Source: Spongilla lacustris (taxonomy: Eukaryota > Porifera > Demospongiae > Spongillida > Spongillidae). Taken from it: a stretch of DNA of 64,000 nt. Numbering within the stretch: position 1 is the stretch's first letter; each line of letters begins with the position of its first letter. Below are positions 35,267 to 45,900 of this stretch, piece by piece. The notes below the pieces were generated by a model. The model worked only from the letters and a program-made list of their open reading frames with translations. It was not told where the DNA came from and ran no database searches. Both the position numbers and the translations under genes were made by a program. The stretch is from the NCBI GenBank assembly GCA_949361645.1, contig OX442415.1, forward strand, positions 15,376,331 through 15,440,330, given 5' to 3'.

Positions 35267-35945
35267 CCGTTGAGCAAGAATCGCGAACTCAGCAAAAACC
35301 GCACGTGTCGGCTACGACTCGAACCTTCGCTTTGCAGTGCGCTTGCGTGAGCTCGGGGTCACGTGCACTCGATCGTGAAGTCATAGCCGCGCCCCCTTTT
35401 GACGACGTGCGCAACGGGTGCTTCGTTAACCCTGTTTAACTACTTTAAACAGTATCAAGCAAAAGTGGTTCTGGGTCTTTGGGGCGGAGAATAGGCGGAG
35501 CCAGATATAAATTGCATATTCATGTGCTCGGAAGAACGGGAAGCGCGTTAAGATACATTGGTGGCGCGAATGGAGCGGGAAATATGCACTAACTTTGCAC
35601 TGCCATATTACCGTAACGGATAATATACAAATCAACGATCTGAACTAATCAATAGCTACAGGACTTCACTATGTATGTTCCGAATTTGACGCATTTTCAA
35701 CACTCGCACCTCGAGAAATGTGGATTTCTAACCCGCGGGGTTAACAAATGCTGCACCCGCTGCACGGAAAATACGTTGATTACAAAAATCGATTTCCACA
35801 GAGAGAAATGGTGTGGGAACAAGTGTACGAAATTTGAAAGAAAAGGTTGTACCGTTGCGAAGATGTGCTGTTAAGTGTAACGTGCAATTTTTATAGTGAT
35901 AAAATTATAACCCCACAAGCCCGATTTTGCTGGACACTGTCCCAT

Positions 35946-36340
35946 ATTTGAATATGCTGCAGTGAGTTATACTACTGCAATCCCACTGTTTACATAAGTA
36001 TACCACAGAACTAATTCATGAGTGGCCAGACCCGTACCCGGACCCACTTGAGGTAGGAAGGTGTGTAGGCATCGAAGTCTGGGTCTGGGAAGGAGTGCTA
36101 CTTTGCTTCTATTAATGCTGCTGGACGTCAAAGGTTAGCTATATACATGTATGTCTGCTTGGTGTACACGTATATACGGCGGTAAATTTTGTGAGCGGTA
36201 GGCCGGGTCCATGGTGCATGGCTATGGCCTATGTCAACATTGCCAAGTCGCCAGTTGAGTTTGGTCATGATCACATCGGATCCCAGTAAATGCTACAATG
36301 GAAGCAGTAAAATGCCTGGACCCCTGTACAAGTGGTAGTA
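35946..36340. other. no gene recognised
   Basis: Single-copy-looking flank of the giant foldback, with ACATGTATGT words. Nothing supported. Confidence 0.4.
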
Positions 36341-36344
36341 CGAT

Positions 36345-36545
36345 GTAGAAGTGCTCCAATTAATTAGAAATGTGGTTAACTAACCGTGCATGTGATGTGT
36401 AGATTCTAGGCGGGCTATTTCATGGTCGTGTTGCTTTTGGTATGAACAGACAGAAGGACTGTAAGAATCGCGCTGAGAGCAGGCTAGGGTTTCGATCGTT
36501 CGTCTGATCAAATGGTATTAGTTCGCTTTCCAGAGTGTACAAGTT
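36345..36545 (+). repeat. direct repeat flanking the GTPase-Gag gene, copy 1
   Basis: From AGTGCTCCAATTA through AACAGACAGAAGGACT to TCAAATGGTA and CAGAGTGTACA, this matches 40880-41075 in the same orientation at roughly three-quarters identity. Confidence 0.65.
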
Positions 36546-37514
36546 ATTATGTGTTGCAGTTGCTAAAGAATGAATTCACCTTTCGCTATTTGCTCTAGGT
36601 TGGCAAGTATCATATAAGTGTACAGAATTTTCTGAACGTGTGAAAAGCGTCTTCAGCATTGCCTTTACCAAGATCCACCCCTCTATTGTTGTGAATTTGT
36701 ACAAACGGGTGATGAGCAGAGCTACACCATATTACAGCTCCACAAATGTATAGCAATGGAAGACACATGATGAAAGCTTACATTTACATATAGCCTACCC
36801 AGATATCAGCCCAAGAGAGGTGACAGGCATACATAGGCACATGCAAAAGGCCTCATCAACAGTTAATAAAATAATTGCCCTCATTAAAAGGGTCGTACCA
36901 CCAAATCACTCCTGTCCCATGGCTAAACAGAAATAAATAAGGATTATGCATAGGAGGCTTTCCAGAAAGAACACTGGAAACCATCACATCTAACCATTCT
37001 AACCATAGGTCTTTCATGGTTGCTGGAGGTGTATGCAGGAGTGCCATTAGATGGAATATGGAAATAAATTGCATATCATGGCCACACTTTGACACATAAC
37101 CAGTCACAGGTCAGTACATGTATCTCAATTGTGTATTTACACTGGTAGGATGGATACCTGGGCTCCATATGACCCATGGAATCTTCATTCATGAAGATAT
37201 TTGGGCCCTTTCTGTCATAACTGTGACCCACAGCTGGTCTTTGTACCCATCGATAACCAGCACATCTGACTTATCCAATGTACATGTATTTTTTTAGTAT
37301 AAAGTATAAAGAATCTTGATTTTTTGCCTTGAATTTAATTATCTATTCTGCAATAATTATTAAATTTTAATTCCTACATCATTTAGTACCTGTTTAGTTA
37401 ATTTAATAATTAAAATTAATTAAAACGAATTCCTTGCTATGTATAAAACACACTACAGTTAACATATGATTCTACGGAGGATGGCTCTGGCATTCGCTCT
37501 TGTTAAGCAAATGC
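36546..37514. other. no gene recognised
   Basis: Short frames only (for example 36856-37107, minus), with no recognisable domain. 37260-37460 is AT-rich. Confidence 0.4.
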
Positions 37515-37793
37515 TCAAGTTTGCGAAAAGCACAAAAGATATCTGTGCCTTTGGCAGAGACTTATGAATCGCAAGCCTTGCAATGATCTGAGCCAAGCCC
37601 CATAGGAGTCAACCACTTGAGGGGTTGAGACCCACTCTAAAGCTGAACACTTGGTATCATTGGCCTGCTGTTTCCTGCTCTCCGTTGCCTCAGGGACTGC
37701 ACCAACCATTGCTCCCGCTTCAGCTATGGTTGAAGGATTTAGCGGTGAGACAACGGAGATGTCCGTAATATAATATGCATTAATACCTATCAA
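37515..37793 (-). pseudogene. possible C-terminal remnant of a non-LTR retrotransposon ORF2
   Basis: The minus frame contains ESRKQQANDTKCSALEWVS followed by VDSYGAWLRSLQGL, which resembles the conserved tail (RK..ND.KC.ELGW...P..VE.YGAWG) I associate with ORF2 proteins of some invertebrate LINEs and their host-annotated fragments. It is short and truncated at both ends; no RT domain is nearby. This is recognition by pattern only. Confidence 0.35.
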
Positions 37794-37980
37794 TACATTA
37801 CAATAATGGAATTTATATAAATGCTAAACTTAATTAATCTGTCTTGATTTTATCGTATTAATAACTTATACTTATTTAATCACCTCATTATAAATCAGGA
37901 TACAAATAAGTTGGTCATATTTTTATACAGTAATTTGAAAATGTCCTGGTCAGCTATGGTTTTAATTAAACCACTGTGCA

Positions 37981-40529
37981 CTATTCCCAATGTTCTCCGG
38001 TTTCATCAGAGTAAACATCTGGAGTGCTTTCTAATGCTAAAATTAACATGACTGCACATTCAATTGTTTCAGGATTCTTCATCTGCACTTCATGTGTCAT
38101 CATTGGATCTCCAAGAAAATGCTCCAGTACCTTTGACTTTCTTTCGCCATCATTTATAATAGGAAACGCCTTTTCTGCTATTATGTTTAGCTCTTTAGCA
38201 AATTCCTTCCAGTTAATACATGATTTTCTTGTTATGGAATCAAATTTCCATTTGTACAGCTCAATTTGAAACTCTTGTTTTACAATCTCATAGGTACTTC
38301 TTAGATCAGATGGCAATGAACAATACAATTCCAATGGTTGTGCTTTTAAATGACCTTCTAAAAGCATTAATTTGGCATTTTCAGTTAATGCACTTCCCTG
38401 CGAAAGTAGAACTGATTCAAAACTTATGAGCCATTTCTCCCAGCTTCCTTCTCCAGAGTATTTAGGAATTGAGAGTATCTCTAACTTTTTGGTAACATTT
38501 GTTAGAGCCAATGCCTCTTCAAATGCCTTTGTTACCATTACATAATCATTCTGATTCTCATTTAGTACTGTTTCAAATAATGGCAACAGAGTGGTACTTA
38601 TGCTAACCTTTAACCAGAGCAATTTGTTTTCATTATGTACATGTGTACCACATTTAGTTTCAAAATCGGTCAACCATGTTTGCCAACTGCTCCCTGTTTC
38701 ATCTGCATACACATTTGGTATCTCATGTCGAGCTGCAATAACAACCACTGCCTCATTAAGAGTGTTCCATTTCCTGGTTTTATGAAGTGGATTTTTAACT
38801 TGCTGCAAAATGTGGTCAAGAATTTTGGTCTCTCGCTCATGTTTTGGTAATTTTGGGTAGCCTTTTTCTGCCAGGACAATTAGTTCATTAGCGTAATTTT
38901 CCCACCTTTCAGCTTGAATCTTTTTCCTTGAAGTAAATAAATAAGTAAATAATTCTGTACAAAATATATACTTTGTTTGCATGTAACCAGTGCATAATTT
39001 TTCAGGAATTCCATTAAAAATTTCAAGAGCTTTCCCACCAAGACGTGCTTTTAGCCAGTGGACTCTTGTACATTCATCTAAAGATCTTAGAGTTACAACA
39101 CCTTCAAAGTTCATTATCCAATTTTCCCATCCTTTGCCCTTATCCTCTGCTGTGTATGCTACTTGTATTGCTTCTGTTGCTGTAACGATCATAACAATTG
39201 AATCAATTGACAGCTTGTCAGGAAGGGCTAGGTTTATAACATGCTGGGTAGCTTGCACTCGAATATCAGCAATAACCATATCATTTATTGAATCTTGCTG
39301 CATGTTTGGAAAAGCAATTTTAGCTAATACACACAGATCAGCTGCAAAGTCCTTCCATTCCTCACTATTATTTTTCTTCCGATTTACATACCTTATGGTG
39401 TATATATGTTTTCTAAGTTCACGCTTGGCACCATCATATGTGACATTATCTGATTCTGATATCTTCTCAAATGCAGCCTTTGTCTCTCCAGTAAGCAGTG
39501 TTTTCAGCATCTGTAGCTTAGCCCAGTTGTCCAGTGACCTCTGAGTAGATAATAATTCAAAGTATTCAATCCATTTATCCCACTCTTCATCATCGGAATA
39601 TGACTGAAATATGTCTGTGGGGTCCAATGAAACATTGTTGATAACAGGAGCAGTTTGCACAAGTACTAAAAGCTCTTCAGGGGTAGCACTGAATGGGATG
39701 TACACAACTGGAGGACATGAGGGTTTTTTATTTTGGGTAACCTCTGTCATAGTGTACCCAATTGTTGCCTTCGTTCTATCATAGCTTTTGGAGGAAAATT
39801 CAGTTGATTCATATTCACTTTTGGTTGCAATAATAACCATACATCTAAAAACGGAGTCTCCAAAGTAATAATACAGTGCTTTAAGTTCATCCTGACAGTA
39901 TGCATCCGATCTTTCAAACACTCCTCTGATAGGTAGGAAATAAAGAATACGTTGAAATCGAATATCTAGTTCCTTCTGGATTTTCATGACAGTGTCAATC
40001 AATCCTGCATTTCTTTGAATTGTTGACTTATTGTTAGCTTGACTATCTGCAAAACCAGGAATGTCCAATACCCGAATCCTTGTATTCTCATTAGATAGCA
40101 TTTGGCACTGTGTAGTGACACTTTTTGCAGTTCCAGCTGCTTCAAAGCATTTTGGGTCTGTATCACTAAACCACCTAAGCAGACTTTGATCACAGCATCT
40201 CCAATCTTTAATCACGGCATCATTACTGATTGCTAGAAGCTTATTGCCTGTTGTGCTTTTACCTTGGCCAGACTTTCCCAGCAAAGCTATGGTATAGTAT
40301 ACAGATTTAGCATCCGATCCATCATTCACTGGTGTTTTAGCACCACAATATTTCACTTGTTCTGAAGCTCGTTCATCATTCCCAGAATATCTATGTGGTT
40401 GTGGTAGACGATTACCCAATTTCCATTCTTTTGAAGCTGATCCAGCATTTCCTAAGTGTGCCTTTGTACTTTCTTCTGCAGTCAAAGAATCTGGTGTGGG
40501 TGATACTGGTTGAGGGTTTATATATGCAC
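37981..40529 (-). CDS. AIG1/GIMAP-like GTPase fused to tandem Ty3/Gypsy Gag-like domains
   Basis: The open frame runs to 40731 (916 codons from an ATG). However, the first 68 codons cross a C run and look non-coding, and an acceptor (AACACCTTCTAG) at 40530 suggests the exon starts at 40529. Residue numbers use the 916-codon frame. GTPase, about 145-360: P-loop GKSGQGKST (152-160) followed by TGNKLL, G3 DIPG (223-226), G4 TKSE (303-306); GxxGxGKSxTGN is typical of AIG1/GIMAP proteins. Gag-like repeats follow, each starting W-x2-W-x4-FE: W384, W535, W683, W764, and a fifth cut off at W915. The period is about 150 residues, with the third repeat only 81. Motifs such as RVHWLKARLGGKALEIF and NWKEFAKELNIIAEKAFP match capsid regions of Gypsy Gag. 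No protease, RT or integrase is nearby. The end within a repeat suggests truncation or a further exon. Confidence 0.75.
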
Positions 40530-40612
40530 CTAGAAGGTGTTTAGAATAAATTAAAATAATTAATGACATATGATTCATGCATTCAAAAACAAGTGGAACT
40601 CGCAACCCCATC

Positions 40613-40879
40613 CCCCCCCCCCCCCCTGCGTACGCCCCTACACCGGACAAAATGTCAGTCACTGCTCTCAATAATACACTTGCTGTCACGTGTCGAACGG
40701 AACGATACGATAACGATTGAATACGCAACATGTTATCAAGGATATTTTATTATTGAGCAATACATAGTGATAATACTGTATAATGATGGTGGAGGGGCAA
40801 TGCCCCCCCCCCCCCCCCCCACAGCGAATGTGAGCGGCAATTGCCCCCCTGCTGCCCCCATGCTTCCTACGCAACTATA
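40613..40879. repeat. C-rich stretch with a MITE-like end
   Basis: A C run at about 40613-40626 and another at 40803-40820, with GGGGCAATGCCCCCC and GGCAATTGCCCCCC hairpins and a CCCCATGCTTCCTACGC end like that of the 4624-5382 insertion. This suggests a non-autonomous element upstream of the GTPase-Gag gene. No boundaries defined. Confidence 0.4.
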
Positions 40880-41075
40880 AAGGTGCTCCAATTAAAAATG
40901 TGGTTACATGTAGCTAGCTGTGCATGTAATTTGTAAAATTTAGGCAGGTTATTTTATGGTTGTTGTTTGAACAGACAGAAGGACTTAAAGAATCGCACTG
41001 AGATCAGTGTTTTGACAGACTGTTCTTCTGTTCAAATGGTAAGACTTCGTCTTCCCAGTGTGTACATGCAAATTG
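40880..41075 (+). repeat. direct repeat flanking the GTPase-Gag gene, copy 2
   Basis: Counterpart of 36345-36545. In this copy TTCAAATG is followed by GTAAGA, so on the plus strand it could be a short first exon ending in ATG at a splice donor. It could also be part of an LTR-like pair. Confidence 0.6.
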
Positions 41076-42128
41076 ATGCAATTGTATTTTTGTGTTTAGT
41101 CATGTGTGTATCGATTAATATTTATTGGTCACAGTGAGTTGCTGGGTAGCGAGCCTTATATCTTATACTAGTTATAGTGAAGTCTCGTACATGATCCTAC
41201 TATGCTCGGTAATAGTAAGTAGAAGGATATAGGTTCTGAAATGACTGAACAGCTTACTTGGAAAAGACGTCAGACCAATATGACGCAATGTTTATCGAAT
41301 AATGTATAAACCCGCTCGTCACGGTTGTTTGGAGTTGGAAACTAGGTTGCGTATTAAGAACATACGGTACGGGTTCTTAACACAACTTTTAATGAGCTCA
41401 TTATCGCAGTCGTTTCATCGTAACTTTTCAGAGGTCTTTATCTTATTGTATTTACACTCTAATGAAAAACCAAATATAGTTTCCACATCTTCTAACATTC
41501 CTCTTCCAAAATATGTCTGCATGTGTTGATCTCATGTCGTCTAATGTCAGAATACAAGGAAGTTATGAAATTATGTGCGCATGTATTGGAATATGACCTT
41601 CAGTTTTTGGACGTTGTACAGGCAGCTCCCGCAAGAACTCAGGGCAAGTTTGGCATTTTCGTAAAGAAAAAAAAAATGGGGGCACAAGGCTATGTATACC
41701 AAAAGACAAGAACGATAATTTTTCTCTTGCTGTGCATTTTCTTGAATAAATGACACACTTGTAACTTAATATGGTCAAATGATGGATTACCGCGCCGCAT
41801 CAAGCAGCTTGGTAGAATGTGTGGGAAATAAGTGGTTGACCACTGTAGGAGGGTACACTGTATATCAGTGTAAGCACGCACCTTCTTAGCTCACTATAAG
41901 CCAACATAAACAATGATGTACCAGCTACACACCCACAAAATGTTATGTAAATGCCGACAACAGTGTTGAGCAAAAATGAAGCATGTTCCAAAAAAAGAAA
42001 TAAGAAAAAAAGATGCCCCATTCCAGTGGCTAGCTACCAAGCTCAGGAGTGTAAGGTACAAGTAACATTATGAATTGTGTACATGCACAATTATATAAAA
42101 TTGCATATACTTTTTATAGATAACAGAC
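41076..42128. other. no gene recognised
   Basis: Short frames on both strands without domains or good splice context. Confidence 0.4.
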
Positions 42129-42129
42129 G

Positions 42130-42650
42130 AAAACATAAAACCCGTCAACCGGGCGGAGTGGCCAAGCACACTTATCAGACACATACATGTAATTGCCCCA
42201 TCAACTGTACACACCGTCCTGATTGTCCACTCCTAGGCCCCCAATGGCACGAATTGTGTTGTTTAAGCAAGCTAGAATGTCCTCTGTGTTTGGAACTCCT
42301 CTCACAGCCAGTAGAGTTCCCATGCAATGCATTTATTTGTGCAAAAGTCATCATAGCTTGGACTTCTTGAATGGAGCCGTTCTCCAACCAGAAGTGAAAC
42401 ATTGCGTCCATGCTGCCACTTAGAAAAGCTCATGTCTCCCTCAGAAGCATAATGTGCTCTAGAATTGATACTGCTGCTATTGAGTGGTGTGATGGTTCAC
42501 TGCGCAGCCAGTACATTTGAAGTTCTTGAATGGAGCAGTTCTCCTACCAGAAGTGAAATGCATATGGCAGCTGATATATTGAGGAGAGACGTTTCTAGCA
42601 GTCCTCCTGATGAGTGCCTCTTGCAAGTCACTATACCGGTAGAACAGTAA
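42130..42650 (+). pseudogene. broken RING-finger gene resembling RAG1-like N-terminal elements (N-RAG-TP type)
   Basis: The plus frame gives a Cys/His cluster (CNCPINCTHRPDCPLLG) and then a RING start, CPLCLELLSQPVEFPCN followed by FICAKVIIAW. One expected cysteine (CAKC) is Val, and the second half of the RING is missing. Further on (about 42525-42650) another frame gives SPTRSEMHMAADILRRDVSS and IPVEQ, which resembles the tail of the same invertebrate RING protein family. Between them a block with CTTCTTGAATGGAGC-GTTCTCC occurs twice (42361 and 42522). Frame breaks and the lost zinc ligand mark it as dead. The link to N-RAG-TP elements is from memory of the family, not a search. Confidence 0.45.
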
Positions 42651-42960
42651 AGTTTGTCAACTATTTTTTTCTTCTTAGTTAACAGTATTTATAAAACCCC
42701 ATACACTGCAGGATTTCGCCTATACTTGGGGCTGAGTCAATCGATGCAAAGTTCCCACCAGTACCACACCATGAATGACAAGCTCTAACAACATGTGTCC
42801 ATAGCAAAGCACCACTTACTAACACCATAGATATTGGAATTACTGGATTGGCAACGCCCGTGAAAAATTGGTTCGATGCTCGACACGGTCACGTAATAAA
42901 AAAGCTGATATACTTGAAGATCCCCTGCTCCAGGAAACTTTAGAACTACCTAAGAAAGCT

Positions 42961-45900
42961 TGTACGAACGAGCAGCGGGAACGGGGCGGGAACCTAGGTT
43001 CCCGCCCGGGAACCACATTTGATACAATGCTTGTAAAAATTTACTAAACAAAAGATCATTACAATAGTATAAATAAATAGTACAAGGAGTTCTGTTTACT
43101 ACCCATGGATGTCAGCCTCATTCATAAGGAAAGTTGTAAGATATGTGAGCACTTAAAGGTGAGCCTATGCGATGCGAAGACTACTTTTCGATGCAAATAT
43201 ACGTACGGTTCCCGGGAACTGGCCCACTTCAAATCATTGGAGATAAAAATTTAAGAACAACACTTTCATTCCACGTTTTCAGTTGCACAGGGAAAAGGTT
43301 GCTTGACGCTGCCTATCGGTTTCAAGGTGGCTTGATTGCAAAATGTGGAGATGTAGCTGCAAGAACAATATATATTTGGTTCCCGCTAAACCCAAGGAAA
43401 AAAAAAAAAGCTCGGATGGACGTGACGGGTGGAATAAGAGAAGGGAAACGCGCGATCCCTGCACCCTATACCTAAGTACTAGCTACGTCTATCATATACT
43501 TTACTAGTTGCAGCTAGATACATGTACATATTCTAAGGAATCGAAGGGTGCATGTGCTTCTGAATATGAATGGAACAATTGTCTCACTATGTACAGATGC
43601 ACACATGTTCTCCGTCATATTAATTTCAGTAGTAAATTAAAACGTTTGTGAAAATAAAGTGCGATCAGGCCTAGAGTCAAAAGTAAACATTTTATAAAGT
43701 GATACAAGCAGTATCCAGTTTGATCTTGAAATGAACTACTTGGCATTCAAACAGTGAATTGTGTGGCAGGTAGTCCCACGGAGGGTGCCATGCCCACACA
43801 CAACAACAATGGAATTGCTTGACTCATCAGAACATGAGACGCAGTAATAATGAGCATTATGCCTCTCCCCTTGAGTTGCGCACACAGAGCATTTTCGGCG
43901 CACACCTTCTTTAGATCCTTTCGTGCCATCGTATGCTTTTAGCTGTGACAATCGCCTCAATGGGTGAGCACTAAATTGCACAGGAACTAATGCAACAGGA
44001 GACTGCAAAAAATCAGATGATCGTCGCCTCCCTTCTTCCACATCATGACCATCAAGCTGGTTAAAAATCAACAACATAGCAAGATTGCTAGCAAATTCAG
44101 TAACAGACAATGAAGCATTCTGCTCATAGTTATAAGATAACATTGCATCAACAACAGTCACTCCAAACATTGTTGCCACCAAGCGATGCCACCATGTTTG
44201 AGTACCCCATGCCTCTTCAACACCAAGCAATCCTTGTCGAAGGTGATTATGTGTGTCAATTTTGCCTGCTGCACTGAAATACTGCGAGGCAAGCTGTGGG
44301 CGTTGTACTTCAGTGGTGATTATGGCACCACTATGACTGTATCTGTGCTTTTGGTGTGGCTTTCCTGGTAGAGTTGTACCACATGTAGAAACAAATGTTT
44401 TCACCGTCTTATCCTTCCATCCAAGTGCAATAAGTGAACAGCCATCAATTGTCGACGTCAGGCAAATGTGATCACCCCTGCTGGTGTATTTTGATGTATC
44501 ATTTAGATAGTCTCTTGGATACTCTCGTGACGCTGTTTTCAGGACTCCAGTATAGAACAGACCACACTTATAGCACTCAATTGCAGTAGTCACAGATGAA
44601 AATGCAGAGTCACCAATGACAATTCTTTCTGAATTATGCCAATGTTCAGTGAGCCTCAATGTTTGTGCAGTTCCAGAAGGCAAATGGGACCATTTTTTCC
44701 TTGATTCGGCTTCTTTTCCTTCACACACTTCAAGTTGAAGCATAATTCCAGTCACACCATCAGCAATGCACTTTACTTCTGTCCCAACTCCTTTTGGCTT
44801 TCGAATTATTTTAGTGAGATGAGGAATTCCATCCGTTGTTCTGTCTTGCTTCCTACTGATCCAGGACGACATTAATTCGTCTTCAACAAGGATGTAAGAT
44901 GGAATTACTTTCTCCTGTCGTCTCCTGTTAAGAGCTTTGATAAGGGGTCGAATTGGTCCCCAACGGTCAGCAGGATCATCATCACCAAAACAAAGACACC
45001 TCAAAATATCTTCAAAGCGACGCAAGCCCATTCCAAAACGTGAACCAAATGCAGGGGGTTGGAAAAGACGGGCAGACTCACCTTCAGACTCCTCCATCCA
45101 GTACGCACGTCTATTCTTTTCAGACCCTATGCTAATGGCTAAAATCACACCCCAAAAGCGGAAGTACTCTGCTGTACTGAGAGGCCTGCGTTTCAGCTCA
45201 CTTAAGCGGGAATTCGTCTTCTCAATCCAATCTGGAACATCACTCATGGGAAACATCAAACAAAAATAGTCATATGGATTTTTGTGTCCATCAGGATTTT
45301 CAGAGTCCCAGATAAGCTTGAACATACTCTGAGAACCTTGGAAGTAGTCAACAACGACTCCATCAGGCTTGACCTCCCAATTTGTTCCATGCGGCTTCAA
45401 TAAATCAGACTCCACCTCCTCTGCCGGCTCTGGAACGCCCAAATTGTCTTCCGATTCAGAGTCAGACCCAGCGTCTGTGTCAGAATGGGTATCTTCATCG
45501 CTGTCCTCTAAAGAAGCCGTGTCATCTAGTTGCAAAGCACGTGGTGCCAAAATGAAGACGCCGTCACACTCATCCCACTTAACCTTGAGTTTTCGTCCCC
45601 GACCACAACCTACTACTTCCACAATGTATCCGTGTACCTCCTTTTGTTTTGCCCATGGTCCAAACACGCTTCCTGCTCGTCGAGCACCGAGAACAGTGAC
45701 CGCGTTTGCTTTCACACGATTGCCACACTGTAGACCAGGAGCCATTATCACGTCATAAATAACTGGGAACGAGACTTTTTTTTCTGTAAATTGGCCGTAA
45801 ATCGGCCGTAAATGTCCCTTATTGGATGGTTCCCTAGCGGGAACAGAGGTTCCCGCTTGGTTCCCACAAATAAAAAAGAAAATGGACATTAATATCAAAA

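Larger units (their letters stand above)
29034..35455. mobile_element. 6.4-kb composite block inserted in the right foldback arm
   Basis: The left arm is continuous through AATTTCCAGCAAGCAAAAGT (inverse sense), whereas the right arm breaks after TTTCCAG at 29033 and resumes with CAAGCAAAAG at 35456. This places the insertion precisely. No target duplication is seen, as expected if a tyrosine-recombinase retroelement made the junction. The block contains the DIRS-like element at its right and an inverted-repeat element at its left, so more than one event is likely. Confidence 0.7.
31100..35455 (-). mobile_element. DIRS-like tyrosine-recombinase retrotransposon, apparently intact
   Basis: Reading on the minus strand it has gag (35266-34009, one intron), RT-RNase H (about 33755-32060) and tyrosine recombinase (32070-31174) in that order. 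All catalytic motifs checked are present. The gene order and the lack of LTRs or a DDE integrase fit the DIRS order, with a Ngaro/PAT-like layout. I could not identify the split direct repeats expected at the ends, so the outer limits are approximate, and the 3' limit in particular is only set by the end of the recombinase ORF. Confidence 0.8.
19731..35945. mobile_element. giant foldback (long inverted repeat) element, right arm interrupted
   Basis: Both ends carry TATGGGACAGTGTCCAGCAA in inverted orientation (left from 19731, right ending at 35945). The inverted match continues for kilobases: left 19731-20225 pairs with 35457-35945, and left 20228-20700 (for example GGCGATCGTGCAATGCACG and ATCAGGAGGGTGGTGATTG) pairs with 28560-29033. 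Beyond that, both arms are filled with the same minisatellite in opposite orientation, to about 24500 and from about 25670. The centre (24500-25670) is single copy. The right arm is split by a 6422-bp block (29034-35455). Without it the element is about 9.8 kb. No target duplication is evident. No transposase was found, so it is probably moved in trans. Confidence 0.8.

Noticed and set aside
36856..37107. 83-codon minus-strand frame
   Set aside because: Plausible composition but no domain, no splice context and no repeat or family support.
40530..40731. N-terminal 68 codons of the GTPase-Gag frame as part of the protein
   Set aside because: They cross a C run giving five glycines and a MITE-like stretch, and a splice acceptor sits right where protein-like sequence begins. 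They are kept only as a possible upstream extension.
36345..41075. A complete LTR retrotransposon around the GTPase-Gag gene
   Set aside because: No protease, RT, RNase H or integrase is present between the direct repeats, and the repeats lack clear LTR ends. It is left as an open alternative in the findings.
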